From positions 17,973,079-18,037,078 of the forward strand of contig JALMQS010000128.1 in assembly GCA_024734495.1 (NCBI GenBank): 64,000 bases of DNA, given 5' to 3'. Positions 33,003 through 44,320 of this stretch are shown here, one piece after another. A program made the position numbers and the translations under genes. The DNA comes from Forficula auricularia (taxonomy: Eukaryota > Arthropoda > Insecta > Dermaptera > Forficulidae). Under the pieces are notes generated by a model that was not told the DNA's origin, ran no database searches, and saw only the letters and a list, made by a program, of their open reading frames with translations. Numbering within the stretch: position 1 is the stretch's first letter; every line of letters starts with the position of its first letter.

Positions 33003-34425
33003 TAATATTAAAGGCCAATTGATTTTAAAGTAAATATTTTTGTTATCCAGTTCCTAAATAATAAAGGAAATAATAAGAAGAAAATGTAACCAAAGAGAAG
33101 TCCTGAAACACACCCAGCTTGAGATTATGGGATTGTATCTCTCATGCTTTGTAAAGGATTTGTGAAAACAAAATCAATGACCAAAATAATCACTCAATTC
33201 TACACGTTGTGCTAAACAAGTTTGTTTTGCATATTTATTTTTAGAAAATCCGGAAAGTAAATGGAAAATTCTTTAAACATGAAAATGATTAATGGTATAT
33301 TATCTGTCTTCCGATTGCCTGAATCCCTACGATAATTTACGAACGGAAGCTCATAGAAGTTTCATTTTGGTGCTAAAATGTTTTGTATTCCCAATACGAA
33401 GAAAGAATTAGATTTTGGGTTTTCTATTTTGGATGAAAAAAACAAAATATCAAAAAAATCATAAATCTCTTGAATGGTTATAGCTATGAGCATAAATTTG
33501 ATACAACGTTTTTATTAAAAAGTTCTATATTTCTGCCAAATTTAAACTTTCAAATCAAATTATTTGCTGATACAAATTGTCAAATAACCAATATTTGGAT
33601 AGACATTCTACATTTTTCCTTCAAATTTTATCTCAGATTGTTTTTAAAACATTTAATATAATAGAGAATAGACCTATAAAGAAGAAGCATAAAATGCCCA
33701 AATCATATAACCTTAATGAATTTTCTGAATGTAACGCGAGTTAAGAGTGTTTTCTTTTTTTTTTTTTTTTTTTATTTATAAACCGACCTCGTTGATTCCA
33801 GGAATAGACTCAGAAATGGACCAAAGCTGAGCCTCTTCAAACTCTATTTTTTTTAATTGTGACCGCAATTCTTCTTCCCTTGGCTCGAAAGGATAAAGAA
33901 CATTGCCAACTATGAGTAAAAAAATTTCCCATGTAGTATTTTTTTGTTTTTTTATTTATCGAAGGGAAATTTATGTAAGAAATCCATTCAAAAAGATTAT
34001 TATTCATTAAGCATCTCAGCATGCGATGAATATCAAATAAATATTATGAAAAGATTAAGAAAACCATTCCGACACTTGCATAATGAAAAAATATACTAAT
34101 ACATCTATTTTTTTTCTCCGTTGATAAAGTGATATGCAATGATGAATATAATTAGTAAGTTGATTCTTTATCCAACTACCATAAATAAAACGTTTGAATT
34201 ATAATTTTTTTTTTTACATCAAATCAACTTTGGAAAAGATGAAAAAAATCTTCATAAATTAGATATAAAAATTGAAACAGGTTTAAAATATTAATTTTTT
34301 TTATCTTAAAGTGTGAAATTTATCAACGATTAACATTTAAGAAAATATGAAACAGGAATGTACTCTGTATTTATTTGTGAAAAGGATTCAAAATATTTTG
34401 TTTGAACAAAAAAATAATATTACCT
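33003..34425. other. AT-rich stretch with a dispersed repeat
   Basis: 33290-33440 belongs to the same dispersed family as 8970-9250. A T-run lies at about 33752-33772. No gene seen. Confidence 0.5.
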
Positions 34426-34428
34426 ATA

Positions 34429-34632
34429 TCAAGAAAGAAATTAAATTTTTAAGATAAAAAAATATATGATTTTAGTAGAAATATCTTTACATTGCATATT
34501 AGAGGTTTTCATCATGTTAGTACTCAGGTTCAACTCACTGAGGGGATGAAGCTATCTGATATGCAATGACAAAATTTCTACTAAAATCTTAGATATTTTA
34601 TCTTAAAATTTAAATTCTTTCTTGATATATTT
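34429..34632. mobile_element. foldback element, agtagaaata family, copy 1
   Basis: Inverted arms TATCAAGAAAGAAATTAAAT...TTTTAGTAGAAATA and their inverse surround a centre containing GCATATTAGAGG...CTGATATGC. The arms' inner part (TTTTAGTAGAAATA) recurs at 40604-40617 and, inverted, at 41308-41330, where an insertion has grown inside the same family. Confidence 0.7.
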
Positions 34633-35097
34633 GGTTTATACTGTGAGTTGAATTTTTGAAAAAATCCATCTTTTTCAAAAAAAGATAATCATATCTTCAG
34701 GTTAATCATATAACGATCGTTATAAATAAATAAAATTTATAATATAGATATAATGAACTGCTATATCTAAAGTGTATTAAGTCAAAAAACACTTTTTTCA
34801 CAATTAACGATAAATGTATTCCCATATTCCTATTTAAGATATATTACAATATCTAAAGCACCAAAACTGGCTCAACTCAAAATATTGCGGTTTAAATGCA
34901 CTGTGGCACATCTTCTTCCTACAAATTTTCAAATCTTAATAAAATTAATCACAAAAATAAAAGATTCAACAGCTTCATTACTGGAAATAAATAATTTGAA
35001 ATAAAAATAAATATGTGTAGGAGTTATTCATTTTTTTTAAGTAGTAATTAATATTTTGCTTTCTTAAGTGTTTGTGTTTTAAAATTATTGGATAAAA

Positions 35098-35245
35098 AAT
35101 ACTTGGTAGGTTTCACATTAAGATATAAAAATAAAACGAATTCATATTTGGAGAGACTTTAAGAGTTTAAAGTCTCTCCAAAAATAAATTCGTTTTTACT
35201 TTTATATCTTAATGTGAAACCTACCAAGTATTTTTTTATCCAATA
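35098..35245. mobile_element. foldback element, short form
   Basis: Arms TTGGATAAAAAATACTTGGTAG...GGAGAGACTTTAA and inverse, with almost no loop. The same arms at 40913-41180 enclose a longer centre with box motifs, so this is an internal-deletion form. Confidence 0.75.
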
Positions 35246-35329
35246 ATTTTAAAAAATGTTTCATCAAATACCAACAGCAAATTCCTTAAAAACTATTGTT
35301 TGTGATTTGCTTTGAGAAATGTCGGAAAC

Positions 35330-35560
35330 TGAGAAATGTACATTCGTTCATGTATGTTAATTCGGATTTCTGAACCCACGATAGCGTAAAAACGAAAGGG
35401 CGTAGAAAGTTCATTCAGGTCCCATAATAATATCTAATGTCAATCTGTCTAGATTCCCATAATCCATGATAATTCAAAAACGTAGTCATAATTTTTTTTT
35501 GTCCGTCCGGATTCCCCATTCTTATCATTAGTGAAGAACGCAGAATCATTCAGTTCGTTC
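35330..35560 (+). repeat. dispersed repeat (GGATTTCTGAACCCACGATA type)
   Basis: Two tandem-like modules (TTCGGATTTCTGAACC...CGTAGAAAGTTC, then TGTCTAGATTCCCATAATCC) related to 8970-9250, 22070-22240 and 33290-33440. Origin unknown. Confidence 0.5.
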
Positions 35561-35839
35561 TAGTCCCAAAAAATTTGTATTTTATTTGATCACACACGCA
35601 AATATATATAGAGAGAGATTTTCAATTTTTTAGATTTAAGGTTACCTGAAAATATTGAAAAAAAAATCAAATTCGAATTTTTTTACGAAAATAAAAAATT
35701 AAATCATTTTGATTTGGAAATTTGATTATCAAATTAAAGACGCCCAGCAGGCTTTAGGTTGCAAGCATACCGAGGAAATTTTATTAGAAAAAAAAATTAT
35801 TAAGTTTATTAAAACAAATTTCGTATGAATTGATTTTCT

Positions 35840-36010
35840 AAATTTTACATAAATTAATGTATACATTGTATTTTAGCTTCGACTCCGGAGATTACTTCTC
35901 CACCATCGAGTGTCCTTGATCATCTTTAGTCCTTGTTTTTAATAAGAGGAAAAAACTAATTAAAGAAAAAACACTTCTTTTCCGATAATTATTCCAATAC
36001 CATTTTCATT
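35840..36010 (+). repeat. repeat shared with 41395-41560
   Basis: About 150 bp with GACTCCGGAGATTACTTCTC, CCACCATCGA, TGTCCTTGATCATCTTT and GTCCTTGTTTTTAATAAGAG also present at 41395-41560. In both places it lies downstream of the same foldback family, so the two loci share a longer, gapped repeat. Confidence 0.7.
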
Positions 36011-36930
36011 CTCCCTTCCTCAATCATCGTTCGCCTGATTTTCTAAATGAACACCCCATAATAAATATCAATTAAATCTTATTATTTGATTAAAAAATCT
36101 ATCTAATAAAAAGAAATTCATTATATAAAATTATTTAATGAAAAAAATGTATTCGATAAATTGTTTTCTTTCCTTAAAAGCAAATTGAAAAGAATCTACC
36201 GAAATTTCGAAAAAATAATTCCCTTATTTGAAAATATTTTAGAAATAATTAATGATAAAAATATTTAAAAAATATTAAATACTCTGAAATGCAATTGTGG
36301 TAGAATGTCTGGAATAGAAGAAAGAAAAGAGTGCGAAATATAAGCTTGGGCTCTTTTATAACAATCCCGTATACATGTCGTCACAAATCCAGATTCATTG
36401 GAGATATTGAAACAAGTTCAGACACGAAATAAAGAATCTTCTATTAATTAAGTATAGTACGAGTTTTATCAATAGCGTCTACTCCTTAACACAAGCTAAC
36501 TATTTTAATACTACTAATAAAATTCCATGCAGAGTCTATTATATAGAGTTGAAATATGTTAAAAAATTGCAAAGAAACTACCTCAAAAGTCAGAGTGGAG
36601 ATGAACTATAATACAGAGTAAGTATGAACTTTAGAATGAATGGGTCCCTCAAAAGACGACTCTGAGATATACTATATATATACTATATATACTATATATA
36701 TATTATATATATTTAGATATACTATATATATTTAGATGGAATTACGTGTCAAAGTAGAACATTCATTTTTATAGAGTAATTCTTTTTCTAACGTTTTCTC
36801 TTCAAATTTCTAAGTTGTGGAAAAGCTGCTTTTGGATAAATTATTGATTTTATTTAATCAAAATAAATATTATTAAAATTTGATAATAAAAAAGAGAATG
36901 GACGGAAATGCTTCTATGATGGATAGTGAA
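36010..36930. other. AT-rich stretch with TA-rich microsatellite
   Basis: A TATACTATATATATAC-type microsatellite occupies about 36667-36737. Nothing else recognised. Confidence 0.6.
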
Positions 36931-36931
36931 A

Positions 36932-37216
36932 TCAAAAGAGTTTATTAGGGCAGAATTTCCTGTTAATTAAACCTCTCGTTTTTGAAATGCATCCAGAAAA
37001 GTGTGGGAATCCTTGTAAGAACTGCTCCATATATGAGACAAGAGACGAATACAAAGCTTTTAAAGTTTTTTTTTGTTTGCATCGGATACTAAATCCAATT
37101 GGCCAATAGAAACTATTGGGTATCATAGATTTATCATGGGTTAGTAGTGGTAGTGAGGAGCCGAGTTTTATCGGTCCAATTTTTATTCTGCCGCGAACAA
37201 GGCCTGTCGATATCAA
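36932..37216 (-). pseudogene. LINE reverse transcriptase C-terminal relic
   Basis: The plus-strand sequence attaaacctctcgtttttga...atgcatccagaa and ctccatatatgagacaagag tracks the antisense of the EYGSHLWRGA...IQKRAVRLID region of 27690-28397. The minus-strand 94-codon frame is shifted and does not keep the protein, so this is a decayed fragment. Confidence 0.6.
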
Positions 37217-37249
37217 GACAACGATGTAGAAGCTGTCGGTGCTCTAGCA

Positions 37250-37651
37250 CAGTGGTTCTTAGCCTTTTTAAGACCGCGACCCAAATTTGAGAAAATCTTC
37301 ATGTCGCGACCCCCCCCCCCTCCAAAAAAAAGACAAATTTTTAAAATTACTTTTTGTAGATCATACTTAAGCAATTTTCTTCAATTTTAAAATGATGACG
37401 TTTTTTTTAACTGATATGTTTTATATATTTTTTAAATTAAGATAAACAAGGTTACAAAATTGCTTAATAAACAAGAGTACTGTTTGATCAAAGGAAAATG
37501 TATAGTGAAAAAGTACTTGTTTTTCATATTTTCATTTTTAATTGTATTGAATAAATCAAAATATATTTTGAAACCTATTGAAAATAAATATTTGTTTAGC
37601 GACACTGCGCGATCCAAAATTGGGTCGCGACCCATAGGTTAAGAACCTCTG
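37250..37651. mobile_element. hAT-like MITE (CAGTGGTTC family), complete
   Basis: 402 bp. It begins CAGTGGTTCTTAGCC and ends as the inverse of CAGAGGTTCTTAACC. The perfect 8-bp duplication ctctagca flanks it (37242-37249 and 37652-37659). Subterminal CGCGACCC blocks occur at both ends, and a C-run follows the left one. The interior is AT-rich and has no transposase. Open frames across it on both strands are incidental. Confidence 0.92.
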
Positions 37652-37739
37652 CTCTAGCACGCGTGGCCACCCGAATCCTTTAGCTTTTAAAGTTGAGTAT
37701 TAGCAAGAATTTTAGTTTATAGTATATTATTCAGGCCTC

Positions 37740-37990
37740 AGTTAGTTTCACGGCATAAAATTTTTAAATATTTTCATACTGGGCCACGTCTTCACTTTCC
37801 CTATTTTATAGATACTCCATGCCAGGTGCTCTGATGAGTTAAAGTCAGTGATTCCCCCCAAAGCTTGCTTTTCGCGTAGCAAGTGATTCCTCGATTCCCA
37901 ACATCCCTTCGCGTTTAAATTGGAAAAGTACCGGGCCACTTTATTCACCAATACGTTTGTCCCCATGACTTCGAGGCCCTTCTGGTATTT
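37740..37990 (+). pseudogene. LINE reverse transcriptase C-terminal relic, opposite strand
   Basis: The minus-strand text (NKVARYFSNLNAKGCWESRN) is the antisense counterpart of the plus-strand text at 27940-28000 (NEVVRHFSNLTAKECWESAK), so the coding direction here is plus. It covers the segment between the HRRNVSAL-like and MTSRNWNSL-like motifs and is interrupted. Confidence 0.65.
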
Positions 37991-38692
37991 TCCAGAATCA
38001 TGATCGGACCTGATTTGGATGATGAGTGATTACTAATTACTGATTGATAAGAAATTGAAATCGAATCATTTTGCAGTTTATAATTTTATCACAAGAATAG
38101 TTTTCTTATCATATAATATAAATATAGAAAAAAAATTTCCCTCTGGGAAGATAAATAAATAAATTATCCTATGACTATCATATGACTATAAGTCGAAAAT
38201 TTCCAAACGAAAACATCCGGAATATTTTAAATTAAAAGAGGAAATTAATATAAAAATGGAAGTTAAAAAAAATCATCGATCTATTTTTATCATTTACTCT
38301 AGACAATGAAATAGTAAAGTTTCCCGTAGTGGGTGGAATCCCGCGCGCGGCCCACCACGTTATAATGAATCATTCGCACTTGATGCTCCCGGAAGTTTGG
38401 AATTAAGAACCGAGCTAGACAAGGAGACACCAGTCGACCGAGTGTCTGCACCACATCCTTCCTTCCTTCGTTAAAATAGGAAGGCCGAAAATCATTTTTC
38501 CGTTTAATTCGTGAATAATTTCTAAGAACGTTGGTGATTGCTGATAAATGTTGACAGCACAGTTGAGACATCCCAAAAGGAGAAGAGCTGACGTATAAAC
38601 ATTTTATGCCAGTTAGCAGAGTTGTGAAAATTGATGTGATATGATAAAATTTATTTCAAATGTTGTTTACTTGGCTTATAAACAATTATTGG

Positions 38693-38783
38693 GCCAACAG
38701 CCTTGTCATGTTGAATCTGAACATATTAGAACTCAGAAGTTAAGCAAGTGTCTCGCTAGAAATAGGTTTTTGGATGTATGACC
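38693..38783 (+). ncRNA. 5S rRNA-like sequence (pseudogene or SINE head)
   Basis: GCCAACAGCCTTGTCATGTT, then GAACTCAGAAGTTAAGCAAG, then GGATGTATGACC follow the order and spacing of eukaryotic 5S rRNA: GCCAAC 5' end, CATG-TTGAA, the internal A-box AAGTTAAGC, and the C-box GGATGGGTGACC. The 3' strand that would close helix I is not recognisable and many positions differ, so it is not a functional 5S gene. It may be a 5S pseudogene or the head of a 5S-derived SINE. Confidence 0.65.
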
Positions 38784-38789
38784 CTCAAA

Positions 38790-39570
38790 GTGACTTTTGT
38801 TATACACTTTATCATATCTAGTATGGTGAAGAAGTATTGATATCAGAGATAAAAAATATTGTTTTTGCTTCGTTTTTTTTTTTTGAATATCTAAAAAACG
38901 GATAAAACACTTTTAATAAAAATATCATTAAAATCTCCGCATTAAAAATATGTCTCTCACATCATTTTACCATACACCTGACCTCTCCAACCTCTTTGAC
39001 CATTTAGGAAGATGATTTTTTAATTGTTAATTCCATACTTCTAGGCTAACTGTGCAAAATTTGGTTTAAATAGCACAAAGGGTTTACATTTTTAAAATCC
39101 CACCTTACACCCAAATTTCAACTAATATCTAACCAGCTCTTAATCTCAATATACAATTTTCTTTTGATACCTTCATTGGCTTGTGAGCCAGAGTGTACAT
39201 TAAATTTGTTACACACCCACCACTAACAGACATTTTAACAAAAAAAATTTTAAAACAAAAATTTGGCTATACTCTTATAAGGTTTTATTGTAGAGCGAAA
39301 CGCCGTGAATTCCCTCAAATTTTTTTTCATTAAATAATTTTAGCAGTTTTTGAAATATTTCGAAAATACGAAGCAAATAAACTACTTTCGGTCATAATAC
39401 TTCACCATACCACCTATGGTAAAGTAAATAAAGTAAAAAGAGAATACAGTTTTATTTGAATACAAGACATTCATTAAATAATAATAATCGTAAAGAACAT
39501 TATCCAGATAACATACATAACAGATCGATGACAATTTCTTTCTTTTTTCAATCATCCGTTCAGATAAGGT
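38790..39570. other. AT-rich stretch, nothing recognised
   Basis: No gene or element identified. Confidence 0.45.
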
Positions 39571-39572
39571 GA

Positions 39573-39708
39573 AAACTTTTTTAATCATCATTCTCAATTT
39601 CTGAAGAAAACTTCTCAAGAAAATACCTAAAAACTTTTTTTAAACTTTTTTAATCATCATTCTTAATTTCTGAAGAAAATTTCTCAAGAAAATAGCCAAA
39701 AACTTTTT
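39573..39708 (+). repeat. tandem duplication, unit about 68 bp
   Basis: Two adjacent units (39573-39640 and 39642-39708) share AAACTTTTTTAATCATCATT, AATTTCTGAAGAAAA and TTCTCAAGAAAATA. The CTGAAGAAA inside each is not followed by a hairpin and GAAAC, so it is not the ribozyme-like motif. Confidence 0.85.
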
Positions 39709-39830
39709 AAAACATCTTAAAACATCTTATAACATCTTAAAACATTTTATAACATCTTAAAAACATATTATAACATCTTAAAATATCTTTAAACATCATA
39801 ACATCTTTTACATCTTATAAAAATCTTGGG
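39696..39830 (+). repeat. AT-rich minisatellite (AACATCTTAAA units)
   Basis: About ten imperfect units of an 11-14-bp motif (AACATCTTAAA, AACATTTTAT, AACATATTATA) run on directly from the tandem duplication. Confidence 0.8.
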
Positions 39831-40585
39831 ACACTTTCATCATGATATTTCATCTATGGAAAAGAGGTATCAAGGAAAATGCAATCCTAGAATACTCGCC
39901 GATTATTCTTTGATCATCAAGAGGAATGTTCCACAGACGAAATGTAGCATCATTTCTTACTTTCTAGGTGACTCAGATTGTTTGAATATTGTGTAGTTAA
40001 GAATTTAGAAAGAATTAAAATGTTTGATATTATAAATGCCTGTCTTGGGAATGAAAAACCGATTTCATATTTGAATTAAGAGAAAAAATACTATCGAATC
40101 ATATATTTTTTTTTCTGAGACAAAAAGAAATTCTTATTTGTTCCTCAGAGTTATTCTTTTTGACTTTAGAGAATCAGGAGTCGCAACCAAGTGGATAACG
40201 TGTAATTTCACCATGGAAGATTTTTCTATTAAATATTAAAAAATACTATTGTTGTCCTAATATTAATATGTACGATTAAAAGGTCCATCTAATGAATTGG
40301 CGGTTGTCTAAACGTAAGGGGTAATTTATTACGGTTTTGATTATGTTGTTGAATGGATTGAAATGGATCCTTGGCTAATGGAACAGTGCTACGCAACACA
40401 AATACAAATACATTTGCAAAGTCAAAGCGTGTGTGTGTCTTTATATTTTAAAAAGTTACAACAAGAATAAATTTAAATATAAAACTAAAGATTTGAGCAT
40501 CTTTTTTTTGAAAATAGTTGGAATGTTTTTCAAAAAATCATCTCGGGTTAAAAACCAATATACCTATTAAAAAACAAAGAATTTA
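39831..40585. other. AT-rich stretch, nothing recognised
   Basis: No gene or element identified. A short GTGTGTGTG run is at about 40430. Confidence 0.45.
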
Positions 40586-40587
40586 CT

Positions 40588-41345
40588 TTTTAGGACAAAT
40601 TCTAGAATTTTAGTAGAAATACTAGCTGCAAGGCCCGCCTTCGGCCGACCTCTTGCTAGCCAGGATGCTCACCCCCTGGACCCCCACCTCTCGAACCTAA
40701 CCCCCCTCCCCCCACCGAAATCCACCCAGTAGCCCCACTCACTTCACCACCCCAACGTACAGACAAAACCTTAATTTTATATATATATAGATAATTTCAT
40801 TTAAATTGGTAACCATGACGACAGTTTTTGTTGGGGGACGGACATAGGTACATACATAGATAGGTACATACAGAGGCAGACACAAATGCGCTTTAGTAGT
40901 ATAGGATTTTTATATTATTGGATAAAAAATACTTGATAGGTTTCACATTAAGATATAAAAATAAAACGAATTTATTTTTGGAGAGACTTTAATCTCGATA
41001 TATATATTTCGGGTGGCTAACCCATCTTCAGTTACTTTCTGTTGCTCCTAAAGATGGGTTAGGCACCCGAAATATATAGGATATATATATATATCGAGAT
41101 TAAAGTCTCTATAAAATAAATTCCTTTTATTTTTAAATCTTAATGTGAAACCTACCAAGTATTTTTTATCCAAAAATTTAAAAATGTTTCACCAAGTACC
41201 AACACCAAATTTCTTAAAAACTATAGGATTTTTATATTGCGATATCAGAGGGGATTCATCCACTCAGGAGATGATGAATCCCTCTGATATCGCAATATAA
41301 AAATATTTCTACTAAAATTCTAGAATTTGTCCTAAAAATTAGATT
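40588..41345. mobile_element. nested foldback, agtagaaata family copy 2
   Basis: Outer arms AGGACAAATTCTAGAATTTT...AGTAGAAATA (40588-40617) and inverse (41308-41340) match the family at 34429-34632. Inside are a C-rich segment (40620-40760) with CAAGGCCCGCCTTCGGCC and many C-runs, a GATAGGTACATACA short repeat, and the foldback at 40913-41180. A hairpin at 41243-41300 (GATATCAGAGGGGATTCATC and inverse) forms the right subterminal region. Confidence 0.65.
40913..41180. mobile_element. foldback element with CTGAAGA/GAAA boxes, long form
   Basis: Arms as at 35098-35245, enclosing a centre absent there. On the minus strand, 41031-41007 reads CTGAAGATGGGTTAGCCACC followed by CGAAA and an alternating AT tract. 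On the plus strand, the mirror reads CTAAAGATGGG...CACCCGAAATATATA. Only the minus copy keeps the CTGAAGA box. Confidence 0.7.
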
Positions 41346-41394
41346 CTTTCTCTTTTGATAATTTTTTTTTTTATAAATTTTATTAAACCAATTA

Positions 41395-41560
41395 TTTTAC
41401 ATTAATTAATCTATACATTGTATTTTAGCATCGACTCCGGAGATTATTTCTCCACCATCGACTGTCCTTGATCATCTTTGTAGTCCTTGTTTTTAATAAG
41501 AGGAAAAAAATAATTAAATAAAAAACCTCTTTTCCGACAATTCCATTATTCCTATTCCTC
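41395..41560 (+). repeat. repeat shared with 35840-36010
   Basis: Contains GACTCCGGAGATTATTTCTC, CCACCATCGACTGTCC and GTCCTTGTTTTTAATAAGAG, as at 35880-35950. The antisense 72-codon frame (41425-41643) is incidental. Confidence 0.7.
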
Positions 41561-41656
41561 GTCCCGTCCTTTTCTTTTTTAATAAAATTTAAATTTAAAA
41601 GATTGCAGTTTTCTTCATGCGACATTTTTATGTGACACTTCAAATCAAACTAGGCA

Positions 41657-41775
41657 TCAGGGGCTATTTATAAATTACGTCCCACGAATTTCAAGACTTT
41701 AGACCCCCTGGATCACATTCTGTCATATTTTCATTGAGCCCCCCTGTATTGTGACGTCATACTACTCTGTAATTT
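41657..41775 (+). repeat. dispersed repeat (AATTACGTCCCACG type)
   Basis: TTATAAATTACGTCCCACGA, TTAGACCCCCTGGATCACAT and GTATTGTGACGTCAT resemble a repeat type I have seen in many arthropod genomes. No second copy lies in the window and the family is not identified. Confidence 0.35.
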
Positions 41776-41839
41776 AATAATTGTATACTTTTTTTATTTA
41801 AAGTAAACTCAACTAAAGGGATTTAATATAGTTTTATAG

Positions 41840-42110
41840 ACGGCCCTTCATGCCACGGGCAAACACGCGTCGTGGGAAGGGTTCGGCGATGGCTTGCCTG
41901 TGGCGCGTGCTCATCCCTATATATTGGCCGGCGCGGCACGACCCGCAAAACAACAGGCCGTGGGAAGCCACCTTAAGACGTGCTTTTACAAGTTCGAGTA
42001 TGCCATGACTAATGCGACGGCTTCTCTTGCCCGCACGAAGACAACCTGAGTAGAAATGACTCAGTTTCTCATCAGCCGCCAGGGCGGCTGTGTTTATTCT
42101 AAGAAAAACG
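41840..42110. other. GC-rich island of unknown origin
   Basis: A block of about 270 bp with high GC and many CpGs (CGGCCCTTCATGCCACGGGC, GCGTCGTGGGAAGG, GGCCGGCGCGGCACGACC) in otherwise AT-rich DNA. CGTCGTGGGAAG and GGCCGTGGGAAG recur within it, which suggests a repeated module. No open frame of note. It could be a GC-rich MITE, a transposon promoter or a CpG island; no neighbouring gene supports the last. Confidence 0.4.
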
Positions 42111-44315
42111 AAGGTCTTCGAATTTTCTAGGGAGCATGGTAGAGCTGGTTGCCTAATTCATCGAGCTTAATTGGCTCCTTTGAACATTTTGAGATCTGGA
42201 ACTCTTTATATTGCATATTTCTGCTTAATAATATCATACAAAATGTAAATATACTAATTCTCGAGTCAATTTAAAGAATTTAGAGTTCAATCAAAATATC
42301 GTCTTTTAAAAGAGGCCATTTATTGAGGCGTATTTCGAGTTTCAAAAAAGGATCTAACGATTTTTTTTGAAAATCACTGTGATTATCAATGTTTTTCAAT
42401 GTGTATGAATTCATTTCGATTTAAATTAAGAGAGGCTGAGTTGAATAAGCTTCATAAACGTCTATAAGGCTTTTATATCTCAGTAATGAGATGTAAAATC
42501 AAAACTTAATATCAGTTAGAAGGAGTACAACAAGTTTTTATTAATACAAAATTTTACATTTACAGAGATTTGAACATTGGCAAAATTTTTACAAAAATTA
42601 GCTTACAAATAACATTAAGTATAACTACAAATATGAAAATACAAATGCAAAAATACAACTAGAAAGATACACATAGATGCGAAGTGCACGATGCCAATAT
42701 ATTCAAAAAGAAGAATGAATATAAAATAATAAATTTCAATTAAATATTTTTTTAATTGAGATTTAGCAGAGGAACATTGCTATTGCCCTTAGTGTTGAAT
42801 TTTTTGACGACTCCACCAGATATCCATGTAGTGGTGGATTGCGGAAATTTGGGTTTATCTTGATTCTGAGATTACTGATTTCATTTATTTATTTTAAATA
42901 TTATATCATTATGCTTTTTCATTTATAAATAATTTTAAAAACATGACAAATAGACAAACAAACATTTTCCTTTAACTTTGAATTTTTTGAGTTGGTGCCT
43001 ATTCGGTTGCAGAACTTTAAAGAGTAAACTTTTAAATTATTTATCATTGCCTATATCTTTAAAGAATCGTTTCTATTTGTATAAATGAACTTGTATCCTT
43101 ATGGATAGTCTAGCTAAAGTAAAGGTCTAGTGGTTGTTGAAACTACCCTTCAAAGTTAAAAAATATATCGAATTAATTTTATTTTTAAATGTGTATTAGA
43201 TTTAAAATTACATCTTATATATACGACTCAAAATCTTTTCTTCATTGAAATAAATACCTTGCCGAATTTCTTTAAAATTGAAGTACCTACTTTGGTAATT
43301 AAGTTGTTCGCCAACAGCTCTTATTTAACTGTTTTTCAAATATTATATGCTAAGTAAAATGTTCTTTAGTGTATATAAATTGTACAACACGCTTAATTAA
43401 CTTCCCTTCGTAGATTATAAGTGAGACAAATTCATATATACATCAACGAATATGATGATAATACTTCATAAACAAATTTGATTACTTAAATGCCAAAAAA
43501 AAACTTAATCATTTGTATTAAAGAACACTAATTTCGCTGGGTTAATTTGAAGGGTGTAAATTTGAAAAGAAGGAGTTTAAGTGAAAATACTTTAGTTTTT
43601 AATTAGTTGTAGGTATTCTCAATCTCTTTTTTTGTAATTTATTTTAAAAATTTTAAGAATTAATGTTATCTAATTTTCATTTTAAAATTTATTTGTCATC
43701 ATTCAAGATATCTGCAATTTAGTTTTTATAATTTTTATGAAAATACCTATACGGAGAATCAAATAAATATGAATCAACGTTTATTAATACCAAAACAAGG
43801 TAAATGTTAAAACCATTATTATTCATATTGTAAAGAAAAATAATAATTATTCAACAATTACTAACAATTTTCTCGTTTCAGTATTTATAATGCCTGAATC
43901 ATCGGTTTAATTATAACGATGCATGAAGGTGTACACCACAGGTAAAAGCACCTGTAAGTTAAGATATTATACCAATAGGCTAATGCATTTTTGAGCTGAA
44001 GAAAGTATTCTGAGGCTGGAATAGAAATAAATTTGTGTTCGGATTTTTGTAGGGCTGAAATTAGTAGAATTTGAGAATGCAGAAAGACAAAGATGTTTTA
44101 GTCCTTAAAAGTTATAGGTAGTCAAACGAATTGAGTTAACACGATTCTACAAATATTTCTCTGAAAATGGAAGAAATAAGTGAAAGAAACTTTTGTCAGA
44201 CTCTCCGTGAATTCGGTAATTTTTTTTCAATGAAAAATTTGAGCTAGACTTGTGACAAATGTAAACTTTGTTAATAAATATATTTGTGTTAAATTTCAGC
44301 TCATTATATATAACC
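42111..44315. other. AT-rich stretch, nothing recognised
   Basis: No gene, RNA or element identified. Confidence 0.45.
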
Positions 44316-44320
44316 TTTAA

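Noticed and set aside
34540..34570. CTGAGGGGATGAAGC as a hammerhead core
   Set aside because: There is no CUGANGA box and no GAAA after a stem; the symmetry is explained by the foldback arms.
37432..37642. Open frames on both strands
   Set aside because: They lie within the hAT-like MITE interior and mirror its AT-rich sequence.
39600..39690. Further CTGAAGA ribozyme-like motifs in the tandem duplication
   Set aside because: No hairpin followed by GAAAC occurs downstream in either unit.
39700..39830. CRISPR-like array
   Set aside because: Units are short, contiguous and degenerate, with no spacers; this is a eukaryotic minisatellite.
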